Positions 41,948-52,866 of a stretch of 64,000 nt of DNA are shown one piece after another. Source of the DNA: Choristoneura fumiferana (lineage: Eukaryota > Arthropoda > Insecta > Lepidoptera > Tortricidae). How positions within the stretch are numbered: the first letter of the stretch is position 1; each line of letters begins with the position of its first letter. Below the pieces are notes generated by a model, which did not search any database, was not told the DNA's origin, and worked only from the letters and a program-made list of their open reading frames with translations. Location of the stretch: the NCBI RefSeq assembly GCF_025370935.1, contig NC_133483.1:3836936-3900935 (forward strand). The letters run 5' to 3'. A program made the translations under genes and the position numbers.

Positions 41948-44900
41948 GTAAGGTGATAATATAACTTTAGTTAGTATTTAGGGTTCTGTACTTGAAAAGG
42001 AAAAATCCGGCAAGTGAAGGGTAAAGTTTCGTTCACAAGTGACAATAATTCAATAGGTTTTAACTTTTCATCGGCTATTACTCGCCTAATATCTTACCTT
42101 ATATACCTTAATACCTTAGTATTAGAGTTCATGTTTCTATATTTTTGTTCACTTTTTGGTTATTAGCTCCGAAATATCTGATGGCCACTATACTAGGCAA
42201 AGGATAGACATAATTATATTATACTTAAGTTCATATCGAACAAGACACGAGCACAAACATTGGTATTTTTCATGCAAATATCTGCTTCGACAGGGCTCGA
42301 ACCCGGGACCTTAAGCTTCCAATCTAAAGTTTTTAAATTAATAAATTAAAAGTGTTATACAGTCAAACTCCGAATTTATCAAACTTTTTTTTATGTAGCC
42401 GGTAATATGCTGGGCAAAGGCGTCCCCTTCCCTCCGCCATCACTTCCCTATCCCGAGGATGCACCTTGAGGGCTATCGCGTATGAATTCGCCACTAGAGG
42501 CGCTAGTGTAGCGTGAGGTCTCCGAAATGTCAAATCTCATAGTTTTTGGGTGAGCTACGCGGGTTTATTTATAATTGGAATAATATTGTGAATATTTTGC
42601 AATATCTGAAATTAATTATGGCAAATATGCGTTCCGGGGCAATGAATGTCTGTGTTTTGAGACAGTTTTGTCTTTCGGAAACCTTTGTCCTCCCTTTTTT
42701 CCGAACAAAACGGGGACTATGCAACACTGTGGCATGCTCGATATTTTTATGGTACGGTTTTAGGGTGTATTAAATATGATTTTAATCTAAACTTTGTTTT
42801 CACGCCCGTAATAACAGACTGAAAGCCATACTTAAAAACCTCACGCAACAGTGCGCCATCTAGTGAGACAAAAAACGATAGCCCTCATTGAGCTGAAATG
42901 CGCTCAGGTCGCCCCGGCATCTCCTCTTGGGTCTGCCTCTGCTCCTTTGGCCATCCCTCGGAATCCATTCGGTAACGATTCGTGAATCAAACTTATAAAA
43001 AAAAATGCATTTCCGATTAAAATTCCTTAAAAATAAATTACCTTTGTAAGTAGAGCTTGTCGTCTAAGGTAAGATGACGCGTGCCTCATTCAATATAGAT
43101 GTAAGATGACGAGTACCTACACTTCGCGGCACTCAGGTTGAAAACGTCTGGCTTAGAAAGTCCAAGTACAAAAGAATCATTTGAAAATTACATTATTACC
43201 CTAAAGATCAACAATAGACGATTACTAGAGAGGAAATGTTGCTACTTCATTACGATTATGCAATTTTTCGTCTTGGGACCGTTTGGTCAGATATACAGGG
43301 TGATCGGTCATTATAATAATAAATAATAATTTCTTGGTACAAATTACACGAATTAACCTAGCCGCAAACTAAGCTAAGGTTGTACTATCGGTGCTAGATA
43401 ACGGAAAGAAATACATATACATGTAGATAAATATTTACTTAAATACGCATACAAACATCTAAGACTCAAGTACCTACTTACAAATATTCGTATTCATTCA
43501 TACAATAAATGTTTGTCACTAACAGCTTAGCTATCTGGTCGTCGTTAAATTATTTTAGACATAGTACATTGATTTCAGACATAATGTCATCCCTCAAGGA
43601 ATTCAGCTACTGTGCTATGAATAATGGCGGACTAATCAGAGGGTGGCTCGGTCACATTCTTTACTTCGGTAAGTACCTAAATATACTGGTTTTCGTTCAT
43701 TTCGAAACTAACGTTTGGCAATCTGATTCATTTCGCAAACTCTGAAGGTGCGACCAAACCGCTGCTTAAAAAACGGTGACTTCACGGAATCGCAGTGACG
43801 CACCGTATGCGCACCGATTTTATCGCATGCTCTCCACACCGCTGCTTAAAATACGGAATCGCAGTGACGTGCCGTAAACGTCAGGACTTTACCGAACAAA
43901 AGTCATGTCGTTTACGGCCCGTCACTGCGATTCCGCACCGTTTGCGTATTTTAAGCGGCGGTGTGGAAAGCATGCAAAAAAAAACGGTGCGCATACGGTG
44001 CTTCACTGCGATTCCGTGCCGTCACCGTTTTTTAAGTAGCGGTTTGGTCGCACCTTAAAACTGTAAATATTCCAGAATTTATTTCAGGGCCATCGTGTAC
44101 CTAGAACCCTTTTGGTTAGGTTAGGTTAGTTTTATAAAAACCCTGAAATATTAACAGTTTCAGAAATATTACAGTTGAGTAATGAAAAAAAAAATTATAA
44201 CAAAAAATAGAACCGACTACAAAAACCATGAAAATAATTTTCTACCAGTCTGAGTCGGTGCCTCGGCATGAGCCAGCAGGAGTGGACTTATAGTCGTCTA
44301 CTCTACCTCACCTACAACTATACGAGTATATTGGGCTTCAATCACTCCTGCTGGCTCGTGCTGAGACACCGAATTCAGACTGGTAGAAAATTATTTAATG
44401 GTTTTTTGTAGTCGGTTCTATTTTTGTCATAATTTTTATTTCACGCTTTTTAGTGTAAAATATCTAAGATACAATAGTTTAATGTCAACTGCTCGTCACC
44501 TTTTATGAAAAAATAGCTTTTTCCGATGCAGAGACGTTCATTATTGAGGAGTCCTGGTGCTTCATCACCCGTTCCATTTCACCATGTGAATTACGAAGAG
44601 CTTAAATTGCTTAGCATCTGCGTTAAAGTAATCGAAATTCAACCCGTGAAGTAATTGTTATTGAGTACCTAGTCGCTCCATTGGTCAAATTTGGTCTTCA
44701 TCATCTGTTCCACTTCAACAAATGATAATTTTCAAGAGCATATGCACGAGTTACTCCTAAATATATCGAAATTACCATAATATAGGCGTTCCTACAATAT
44801 TTGAAGAGTTCCCTCGATTTCCTTAGGATCCAATCATCAGATACTGATTTGGTGCTTATGGGACCTAATTGAAAGCATTCCTAGACGAACGAAAATAAAT

Positions 44901-47900
44901 ATTTCAAATCGGTTCATAAATGACGGTGTTCTGAGGTAACAAACATAAAAAAATACAACCAAATTGATAACCTCCTCCTTTTTTTGAAGTCGGTTAAAAA
45001 GTTGCGATATGAATGGTTGCCAAACGTTAGTTGCGAAACCTTAGCGAACCAAATGTACCTATACTGCGTTTCCGTTCGTTTCGTTTGTTTTAAAAAATAT
45101 TATTCCATTACATATTTATATTCCTTATATAATTTTTTTCTTTTATTTAACCAAAAATTATTGTCTACAAATTGAGTAATTTTTGATAAAACATTATAAG
45201 AGAAAACCTAAAAGGTTAACATTAAACAACCTAGGTACAGCTTGCTTCACAAGAGCTGGATGGACGATGGAGCACGAATGAATGGAATGAGTTAATGAAA
45301 GTGTATATAAAAATGATATGTATCAATCATTCTACAAAAATGTCCCAAGTGATATTACTTTCGTTCTATCCATTCGAGCCAGCTCTCGTGAATCGATCTG
45401 TAGGTACAGTCACCAGCACCAATATCTGACACAACAAGCGTGCATAAATATCTGATACGACTCTTTTTCTAGGGCCGGCGAAGGACGTGTCAGATATTTT
45501 TGCACGTTCCGCTGGTGACTGTACATTAACTGCAGTTGTGATCTTTCAAAAGTAATCGCAGTTCTCTTTAGTTTTTCGGACTATTAAATAAAAAAAATCA
45601 GGATAATATATTTTTTAAACAGTTGCTACTGATCCTGTTGATCTGGAAATGGTGCTGAAGACATGTCTCGAAAAAGATGACCTTCACCGTTTTCTTAGGA
45701 ATATCATCGGGTATGGAGGAATATTCGCTCCAGGTAATTTGGTTTATAGCTACGTTATATAACGAGTATATCGATAGTAAACGCTTAGAAACAAAAAATA
45801 TTGCGTGAAGCCAAGTCTTGGCAGTGCCGGATTAGGACTATTTGATACCCTGAGCAATACACACCTCTGGCACCCCCCATCCATAAGCAGCCGTACTTAC
45901 CTTTTATGTGGTAGCAAATTTTTTTAATGCTGTTCATGGTGCCCTCCAAGACGTGATGCCCTAAGCAATTGCTTAATTTGCTTATGGGCTAATCCGGCAC
46001 TGGTCTTAGGGACAAGTATTGAACACGGCCTTGTCGAATATAACGACTTTAAACTTGTCTCTATTTGTTTTGTTCGAATAGACGGAGACGGCATCATTTA
46101 ACCGTCGGTTAACGCTAATCAATGGATGGTGAAACAGCTCCTAAATGGATAATTTTTATTTACTAACTATACTAGCTGATGCCCGCAACTCCGTCCACGC
46201 AATTCGTTTATCGCTATCCCGCGGCAACTATGCAATTTTCCGGGATAAAACTATCCTATAGCCTTCCCTGGAACTCGAACTATCTAAATTGGCTCAGCGG
46301 TTTAGACGTGATGTGGTAACAAACAAACAAAAATTTTAATCTTAATAATTTAAATCTTAGTTTTGATTTTTTTCGCTCAAAACCTTCGTTTGGTATAGCT
46401 TCTTTGTTTCCCTTTACTTAAACTTTACATTTTCAGTGCCAATTTGGAGACCAAGGCGTAAAATATTACTGCCAGCATTCAGCCCAAAGATAGTCGATAG
46501 CTTTGTACCTGTTTTTGTCGATCAAAGTAGAAAGCTAGCCGAAAAGCTGGAAGAAAGGGCGGGCGAGAATAAATTCAGTGCGTGGCCGTTCATTAGCTCG
46601 TATACTCTGGACTCTGTATGCGGTAAGTTGGTAAAAGTTATAATAGTCGAAATTACAGCACGAAGCACTTGTAGTAGCTTTAAAAGCGCTCGGTTGTTGT
46701 AGGCCGCGGCAGGCGCGGCGCACTCCGCGATATAGGTAGGTGTGATTCTGTAAGTATCAAAACACCCCCCGCTGGCGTGGGTTAACTCACTAGGCTATGA
46801 GCAACTTGTACTATTACTTATTCTGTGGCCGCGGGACGCTCGTTTCCAGTGTCAAAACTGGTCACGTGACATATAGCGATAAAGCTGTAAATGTTGAGCT
46901 ATATCGCTGAAAAAAAACATCTTCAATTCCGGCAAAAGCACTTTTTTTTTTTTCATTCACTCAATTTTTTTTGTACCACTGTCACGACTGCTAGGTACTA
47001 AATGAGATTAAGAAATCAGCTTCCAAGGCCAAGATCAATCCTACAAAAAACCATAACTATAATGACGCTACTTTTTTGAGGCGCGGGAAATTCAAAATCA
47101 CCTTCAAAATGGGGTCACCTGACCAGATTCATCGCTGCAATCGAGCGACGAGCGACTGCATGTGGGGGCACCTTTATGCGATAAACGTTGCGGTAAACGC
47201 AATACGTTTGACGCGCATCTACTCTAACCAATCACAATCCACGCAATCTAATGAGGGCTAAAAGACAGGCGAAATATCGCTAGATGGCGTTAGTAGGTGA
47301 GGCTTTTTTGACGGCTCATTTAGTTATTGGCCAATTTATAAATTAAAACTACACAATGCCTGTTATCGAATAGAAAAACAATTTTTAAGCTACCTTTACA
47401 AATAACAAAGTTATAAAGGTTTGAAAGACAAGATTAGACAGAGAGAGAGACATACTGGCATGTGACGTCACACGCCAGTATCGCCATACTTGCTGCATAG
47501 AGAAAAGCGTTTGAGAAAGAGACAGGTATACAGATTTTTCAAAAAATCACTATGAACCAAATTTTCAACCGATTTAAGTTTTGTTTATCTATATTTTCAT
47601 AATAAAATATTATTAAGATATGGGAAAATCAGGAGTTGTCAAATACCGTATTGCAAGCAAAACCGTAACGTCAAACGGCCCTCACGACACTAACGCCATC
47701 CAGCGATATTTCCATGCCTTTTTTAGCCCTCATTACCAAACATGTAACATGTAAGACAATATTTGGTAATTAAATTATCTGATGCAAGTTGATGTGCGTC
47801 AAACGCAGCGCTTATTGTATAAAATAACTGAGCGCTTTAGGCTGTGTTCACCATTACTTTTGGCACACGGTACTTATAAGAACGAGAGTAGAATTAGATG

Positions 47901-48789
47901 GTGAATGAATACGATTGCGAACGTCCGCGCGTTAGAGAATAAGGCCTCAGGTCGTTGTGTGCTTGTTTCGTATTTGTATGACCATTTTGTTTCGGTGTGA
48001 AATTGTAGGACGACCGTATTTTTTTGTAATGTAGACGTTTTGCTACACGTTGCTATACAGGGAGTCTCTGATCATGGGGCTTTAAATCCAGGGTTCGATT
48101 CGATTCTAGTCACATAACTGAGCTACTTTTGTTCTGCTATTTTTTAAAAATATGACCACTGTTATTTTTTTTTCATACAAATTAAATGTAATTTTCAATG
48201 TATGCGATATAATATAATACTAAATTGACGATACATTAAAAATGTGTATCGTAGAGATGTCAAACAAATGTAAAAAAATATTTCAAGGCCCCGTACCAAG
48301 AGACAGTGACAAAACCGAGTCCGATACTCTGATTTAACTTAAAGTTTAATTTTAAGTTTTTTGAAAATGTTACAAAACAATTCAACTAAGTGTCGTGAGT
48401 AGAATCGAACCTTGAATTGAAAGATCCATTGTCAGTGACACCCTGTATATTCTTTATTATACATTAAGATAAATAAAATATAAACAACATAGGCCACTTC
48501 TAGGCGACCTAGACTATGGGCTGACCAATCAGTGATATTTTCTTCTTAAGATAATTATAGACATCTTTAGACTAAATTACTGATGTTTACAGAAACAGCT
48601 TTAGGCGTGAAAATAAATGCACAAGGGAACGACAAATCACCGTTCCTGGTGGAACTGAACAGCATACTCCAACTGGCTTGCGAGAGGATTTTCCATCTCT
48701 GGTTGCAGCCGGACTGGCTCTATAAGCTGTTCCCGCAACATAAGAAACACGAGCATAGCGTGAAGGCTCTTCACTCGTTTACTAATGAC
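41791..48789 (+). CDS. CYP4-clan cytochrome P450, exons 1-5, cut off by scaffold gap
   Basis: Microsomal haem-thiolate monooxygenase; substrate unknown. In-phase exons: 41791-41947, 43579-43668, 45623-45733, 46437-46622, 48593-48789, about 247 residues, roughly the first half of a usual 490-510. The N-terminus MLLLLFVAVPVLWVLLFRYR is a membrane anchor, followed by KIPDGGLELPVIGAAHKF (proline/glycine hinge). CYP4-like text: DPVDLEMVLKTCLEKDD, WRPRRKILLPAFSPK (C-helix WxxxR), SYTLDSVC-ETALGVKINAQ and LWLQPDWLYKLFPQ. The I-helix, ExxR and Cys haem loop are absent from the plus strand; the 100-N gap starts 139 bases after exon 5. A putative exon 6 sits inverted at 52793-52865. I lean to a lepidopteran CYP340- or CYP4-type gene; the subfamily is not certain. 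Confidence 0.92.
42171..42330 (-). mobile_element. SINE family B remnant
   Basis: Degenerate copy in P450 intron 1, with AACCCGGGACCTTAAGCTTC (box B side) and GGCAAAGGATAGACATA. The outer head is lost. Confidence 0.65.
42405..42960 (-). mobile_element. RTE remnant split by MITE
   Basis: CTGGGCAAAGGCGTCCCCTT at 42411 and CTCCTCTTGGGTCTGCCTCT at 42921 are RTE 3' end text in inverse (compare CTGGGCAAAGGCCTCTCCTC at 56517). The MITE 42466-42890 separates them. Confidence 0.7.
42466..42890. mobile_element. MITE, GAGGGCTATCG ends (copy 2)
   Basis: Almost identical to 24998-25424, with the same inverted ends and interior. Inserted into an RTE remnant, so it is younger than that remnant. Confidence 0.9.
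43366..43536 (-). mobile_element. SINE family B remnant just before P450 exon 2
   Basis: Diverged family body (CCGCAAACTAAGCTAAGGTT, GATAAATATTTACTTAAATA) and a short head remnant (GCTATCTGGTCGTCGT). Confidence 0.55.
43579..43668 (+). CDS. P450 exon 2
   Basis: Acceptor TTTCAG, donor TTCG|GTAAGT, phase 1 to 1. It encodes IMSSLKEFSYCAMNNGGLIR and GWLGHILYF, the helix A/beta-1 region. Confidence 0.9.
43745..44056. mobile_element. 312-bp foldback MITE in P450 intron 2
   Basis: AAGGTGCGACCAAACCGCTG is mirrored by CAGCGG-like GTAGCGGTTTGGTCGCACCTT. Inner arms (CACACCGCTGCTTAAAATAC, ACGTGCCGTAAACG) also pair, so nearly the whole element is one hairpin. It contains six copies of a CACTGCGATTCCG/CGGAATCGCAGTG motif. 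Confidence 0.9.
44195..44995 (-). repeat. GGTTATCAATTCGG-family DNA element (full, inverted)
   Basis: About 800 bp from GAACCGACTAC to TTGAAGTCGGTTAA. It contains an extra palindrome at about 44208-44424 whose arms hold TTTTCTACCAGTCTGA and ATGAGCCAGCAGGAGTG and their inverses. Confidence 0.82.
45405..45524. mobile_element. Palindromic MITE before P450 exon 3
   Basis: TACAGTCACCAGC and GCTGGTGACTGTA bound about 120 bp; inner ATATCTGACAC / GTGTCAGATAT also pair. A half copy is at about 58424-58510. Confidence 0.85.
45623..45733 (+). CDS. P450 exon 3
   Basis: Acceptor AAACAG, donor CCAG|GTAATT, phase 1 to 1. It encodes ATDPVDLEMVLKTCLEKDDL and IIGYGGIFAP, helix B to B'. Confidence 0.93.
46058..46142. 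mobile_element. Half copy of TTAAGGGGCTGTTTCACC MITE
   Basis: TTTTGTTCGAATAGACGGAG then GGTTAACGCTAATCAATGGA and GTGAAACAGC match the right arm of 38952-39100. Confidence 0.8.
46171..46336. repeat. Interspersed repeat, possibly Helitron-like
   Basis: ACTAGCTGATGCCCGCAACT, TATCGCTATCCCGCGGCAAC and GGTTTAGACGTGATGTGGTA; related to 10240-10420. Confidence 0.55.
46437..46622 (+). CDS. P450 exon 4 (C-helix WxxxR)
   Basis: Acceptor TTTCAG, donor TGCG|GTAAGT, phase 1 to 1. The Trp and Arg of WRPRR contact the haem propionate in this family. It continues KILLPAFSPKIVDSF. Confidence 0.94.
47250..47735. mobile_element. MITE, AATGAGGGCTA ends
   Basis: AATGAGGGCTAAAA and TTTTAGCCCTCATT ends flanked by TA. 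Inner arms carry ATATCGCTAGATGGCGTTAG and CTAACGCCATCCAGCGATAT. The first 11 terminal bases equal those of 24998-25424, but the interior differs. Confidence 0.85.
48593..48789 (+). CDS. P450 exon 5
   Basis: Acceptor TTTACAG, donor GAC|GTAAGC, phase 1 to 0. It encodes ETALGVKINAQGND and LWLQPDWLYKLFPQ and ends VKALHSFTND. The next expected text is a (V/L)I..KRR.E segment, which is what the inverted exon supplies. Confidence 0.94.
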
Positions 48790-48928
48790 GTAAGCACTGT
48801 AATAAATAATTAGTTAGGTACTAATTGTTGCCCAGAGTGCACCCAATGGCGTAGCTAGGTAACCAAAAGCCCTGGGGCAAAAAATAAACTAGGGCCCCAA
48901 CTAAACTATTTAAAATCGTTTGATCCGT

Positions 48929-49028
48929 NNNNNNNNNNNNNNNNNNNNNNNNNNNNNNNNNNNNNNNNNNNNNNNNNNNNNNNNNNNNNNNNNNNNNNNN
49001 NNNNNNNNNNNNNNNNNNNNNNNNNNNN
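48929..49028. other. Assembly gap (100 N)
   Basis: Exactly 100 N, the usual placeholder for a join of unknown size and inferred orientation. Confidence 0.99.
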
Positions 49029-49139
49029 GTTCACGGTAGGTTTTCCGTTCATCTCACCTTGGAAATGATCCACTGATTGGTTCGAAACACATCACGTCTG
49101 TGTCAAACGGTAACAAAAGCAATTAATTTATTTATTCAC

Positions 49140-49420
49140 AAATTACAATTATTATGTGTATAGGTATGTTACTCTTGGATGAATTTGAGACCCATTGGTG
49201 GGCAAAGCCCTTGTCCAAAGGCATCCTCCCCTGAACTCCCTCCACGTTGCCCTACCCAGAATGTCACTCGCTCAGTTCCGCATCCAGTTCGTCTCGCCAG
49301 GTTCTTCTCGGTCTGCCTTGCCATCGGTGCCCATCGAGCAGCACCCACCATATGGGGCTGAATGCGTCATCAGGCGATCCGCCTGCTCTTGCCCCTATAC
49401 CATAAAAAAAAAAAAAAAAA
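49140..49420 (-). mobile_element. RTE reverse transcriptase tail remnant
   Basis: On the minus strand the segment GRPRRTWRDELDAELSE is the familiar RTE post-RT text, followed in another frame by PLDKGFAHQWVSNSS. Broken by frameshifts and an A-run at 49404. Confidence 0.75.
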
Positions 49421-49739
49421 AGCTCTGTGGGTGCATTTGGCAGACATGTCCAGCGCAGCCTCATTTAAGCCTGGCGGTCGCTTTCCTAACATCAGCCATT
49501 CGAGTAATGTGGTGGATTGTTTCTCTTCCAATTACTCTACTACTTTTAACGAAAGAGAAAATTGGAGGAAAAACGTCAAAGTCCTGTTAGTTGGAAAAGA
49601 TAGAGCAATTAATTATTTATTTGCCAATAAAAAATTACAGCATTACAGTAAAACTAATGCGTGTAAAATTCAAATAATACTTACAATAAAAAAAACACAA
49701 AAAGACATTAAAAACAAAAAAAAAGTTATTTAGGGATTT

Positions 49740-50100
49740 TTATCCTTGCTTCCCTAAAGCGAAGAAGACCACGCCCTCTGGACCAGAAATCGAGTCACAA
49801 TACACACAACTACGTGTATATTGTGTCGGAGTGCAGGAACATCTGCTGGTGCTTAGCCGGCACTTGGAGTCTAAAAGAGCGGAACTTGTTGGCTCTATTA
49901 GACTCGGGCGGGCGGATAAAAACCTCGGCTCCCTACAACCGACCCCGAGCTGCCTCGCGGATGTGCTCGAAGACCTTCTCTTCCGTCGTCTTCGTGTCCA
50001 ACCGCGATAGGTAGATGCCCACCAGCTTGGATATGGAACTTTTCCTAACAGAAAGCAGTTCAATTTGCTCCATCGCTAAGCTTCAATTTGCTTTATTGCT
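49740..50100 (-). mobile_element. LINE ORF1-like remnant
   Basis: On the minus strand: EQIELLSVRKSSISKLVGIY, YLSRLDTKTTEEKVFEHIRE and, after frame changes, FRSFRLQVPAKHQQMF and GPEGVVFF. This resembles the RRM-like ORF1 protein of insect CR1/jockey-type LINEs. A matching 3' tail in the same orientation (AAAGTCAAAATATCTTTATT, plus-strand text) is at 50150-50230. Confidence 0.65.
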
Positions 50101-50579
50101 AACAGTAGTATCTAGACCACATTGGAGGGAAAATGTCTAATTGGCTCTCAAAGTCAAAGTTAAAGTCAAAATATCTTTATTCAATTTAGGCTATAACAAA
50201 CACTTGTGAATGTCAAAAAAAGTAGTATAGTAGATGAAATCGTAAATCATACAGAATAGTGTCATGTGTTGTTCCGGGTCGATCAATCTATTAACCCCCA
50301 CTTTAACTGTCCTAATTTGATTTTGGCTGCCAATCTCGACCTTGTATGGTCACTGTAACCTTAGCTCATTAGCCTACGCTTAGGGCTGCTATTCGTCATC
50401 AGCTGACGTCTGAGCCTCAATTGTCATTCCGATAACTATCTGACGATAAGTGATGCATTATGCATGGTTACGCGATGAAAGATCATTAAATATTGCGTCG
50501 ATGGACGAGTGTCCTAAAAATCTAATTAGTGCGTTAGATTATCAGATAATATTTACCTAACAGTTATTTTTCTTTTGTC

Positions 50580-50939
50580 AATTAACCAAAACCACAATGA
50601 AGATATCATCCATCATCCCAGCCTATATACGTCCCACTGCTGGGCACAGGCCTCCTCTCAGAACAAGAGGCTTGGGCCATAGTTCCCACGCGGCCCAGTG
50701 CGGATTGGAACTTTCACACGCACCATTGAATTGCTTCGCAGGTTTGTGCAGGTTTCCTCACGATGTTTTCCTTCACCGCAAAGCTCGTGGTAAAATTTCA
50801 AATGTAATTCGCACATGAATTCCGAAAAACTCAGGGTGCGAGCCTGGGTTTGAACCCACGACCTCTGTTTGAGAGGCGATAGGTCAAACCACTAGGCCAC
50901 CACGGCTTTCCAATTAACCAAAACCACCAATGAAGATAT
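50580..50939 (-). mobile_element. SINE A with 27-bp target duplication
   Basis: SINE body at 50607-50911 on the minus strand. The flanks 50580-50606 and 50912-50939 are the same 27-28 bases (starting AATTAACCAAAACCAC, ending ATGAAGATAT) apart from one indel. Unusually long and clear. Confidence 0.92.
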
Positions 50940-50995
50940 GGTCAGGTAAAATTTCAGTGTGATCATACTGTGCGACACTTTTTTAGTATTCTATA

Positions 50996-51268
50996 TGAGG
51001 CAGGTGGTAGGACCTTGTGCAAGGTCCGCCCGGATTGCAGCCACCATCTTGCTCGCTAATCCTGCCGTGAAGCAGCAGTGCTTGCACTGTTGTGTTTTGG
51101 CGTGGAGAGTAAGACAGCCGGTGAAATTACGGCACTTGAGGTATCCCATCTTAGGCCTCTAGGTTGGCAAGCATCTGCAATACCCCTGGTGTTGCAGATA
51201 TTTATGGCGGTGGTGATCTCTTACCAATAGGAGACCCACTTGCTCGTTTGCCATCCAGTCGAAAAAAG
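50996..51268 (+). mobile_element. Unclassified A-tailed retroelement D (copy 1)
   Basis: Reads GACCTTGTGCAAGGTCCGCC to GCTCGTTTGCCATCCAGTCG followed by AAAAAA. The same sequence is inverted at 51935, 53806 and 62911, always ending in the A/T run, so it is an A-tailed retroelement 3' end or SINE. Confidence 0.7.
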
Positions 51269-51460
51269 GCGGTTCATACTTACCTGACATTGATGGTTTT
51301 TGCGTGAAGTAGGCTGAAAGCTACGGTAACGTAGAGGTTTAATCTATGTCCTCTAACACAGAGGGTCATGGTTTTTTATATGATAAGTGAAAATCAGCAG
51401 GTGGCGTCTTGAAACTTGAATTTTGGATGCGTTCCGGCCCTTTGAGAAAGCAGTAAGCTT

Positions 51461-52198
51461 TTTTTAGGGTTCCGGAGCCAAAAACGCAAACCAAAAAGGC
51501 AAAACGGAACCCTTACAGTTTCGCCATGTCTGTCTGTCCGTCCGTCCGCGGCTTTGCTCAGGGACTTAAGCAGATATTTATGTAAACTATGCCGACAAAA
51601 ATGGTACAATAAGAAACTAAAAAAAAAAATTTCTTAGGGTGTCTCCCATAGGGCGTAAAGTGAGGGTGTTTTTTTTTTCTCATCCAACCCTATAGTGGGG
51701 GCATCGTTGGATAGGTCTTTTTAAAACCATCAGGCGATTTTTCGGTTCAGTGATTTTTTTTGCGAAATATTCAACTTTAAAGTGCAAATTTTCATTAAAA
51801 TCGAGCGTCGAGGAGGGCCCCTCTAAAATAAACTTGTGGGTGGAAAAATTTAAAAAAATCAGGATGGTAGTGAATACATCAAACTTTCAAGGAAAACTAT
51901 AACGGCTAAGTTTGCTTGACAATTATTAGTAGTTTTTTTTTTTTTTTATACGACTGGATGGCAAAACGAGCAAGTGGGTCTCCTGATGGTAAGGAGATCC
52001 ACCGCCCATAAACATCTGCAACACCAGGGGTATTGCAGATGCAATTTAAGAGTAAATAGCAGACTAATATAAATATACCTAAACTTGGAAGATTCCGTAT
52101 AAAATACGAAATCCTTCGAAAAATATTACTTCATTTTTTCGTAATGGCTACGGAACCCTCTTTTGGGTGTGTCCGACACGATCTTGGCCGGTTTTTTT
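51461..52198 (+). repeat. GGTTCCG/GGCCGG interspersed repeat (copy 3), with nested element
   Basis: From TTTTTTTAGGGTTCCGGAGC to CGATCTTGGCCGGTTTTTTT. Element D is inserted at about 51935-52044; without it the host sequence TTATTAGTAGTTTAAGAGTA is restored, as in the copy at 40778. Confidence 0.85.
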
Positions 52199-52792
52199 GT
52201 AGATCCCCAAGTTGTACCGGTCCGGAAATACTGGCGCTACAAGTTGATTTCAAAGTTTCACCGTACGAGGCAAAAAGTGTCGCAAGAAACGAACGTTTGT
52301 AGATTGCAGTTTGTTTGTATTGGTGAGGTGCTTCAAATTCCGGCTCACGCCTTTTAGTTTTCCAGAATATCTATTCTGTTCGATATTACGCTTAAAAACC
52401 ATCTAGAGTGTAATTTAGAGGTGTTCTAGAACGTAGTTTCGCGTGGACTACCCGTGTGGGAACTTACGACCCAAACCGCCTTTGAACCGATAGGAGGTCT
52501 GTATGTAGATCAGAGATAAGATGAACAAATACACATTAATAAATAAGTACAACGAATAAACAAAGCAGCCAACAAGCCGTAATCAGAGACGAACACCATA
52601 ATAGCTGATATATACACTGCATCCAATTGTCTCCGCGCGTTAATTAATTTATTCACGGTAGGTACATGTATGCAGAGCACGCTGCATTGTAGAGTTTAGT
52701 TAGCATATTTATTGGTCTCAAACGAGATATACCACCAGACGAAAGTTGTTTAGTGTTGTACAGCCTCCTCAGAACGCCACTTTGAACGAGAC

Positions 52793-52865
52793 CTGCCTGG
52801 CTACCGGTGCCCATCATTTGCCCCTTGTTTGCCTGCAACTCTCGCCGTCGTTTACTCAGTATCAA
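52793..52865 (-). CDS. Putative P450 exon 6, inverted relative to exons 1-5
   Basis: On the minus strand: acceptor ATTAG, 73 bases, donor GCAG|GTCTCG, phase 0 to 1. It encodes LILSKRRRELQANKGQMMGT plus four residues. It enters in exactly the phase in which exon 5 (48789) leaves, and continues VKALHSFTND with the (V/L)I..KRR.EL text expected at this point of CYP4-clan proteins. No other P450 exon is visible on the minus strand from 49029 to 64000. Alternatives: an isolated pseudogene exon or a neighbouring paralogue. Confidence 0.6.
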
Positions 52866-52866
52866 C

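Noticed and set aside
49195..49733. Plus-strand frames of 123-131 residues right of the gap
   Set aside because: They are antisense shadows of the RTE remnant and contain a long lysine run from a poly-A tract.
52163..52357. 64-residue plus-strand frame (PQVVPVRKYWRYKLISKF...)
   Set aside because: Its start lies inside a repeat end. The part after 52200 looks protein-like and has an AG just before it, but I found no family, no partner exon and no clear donor.
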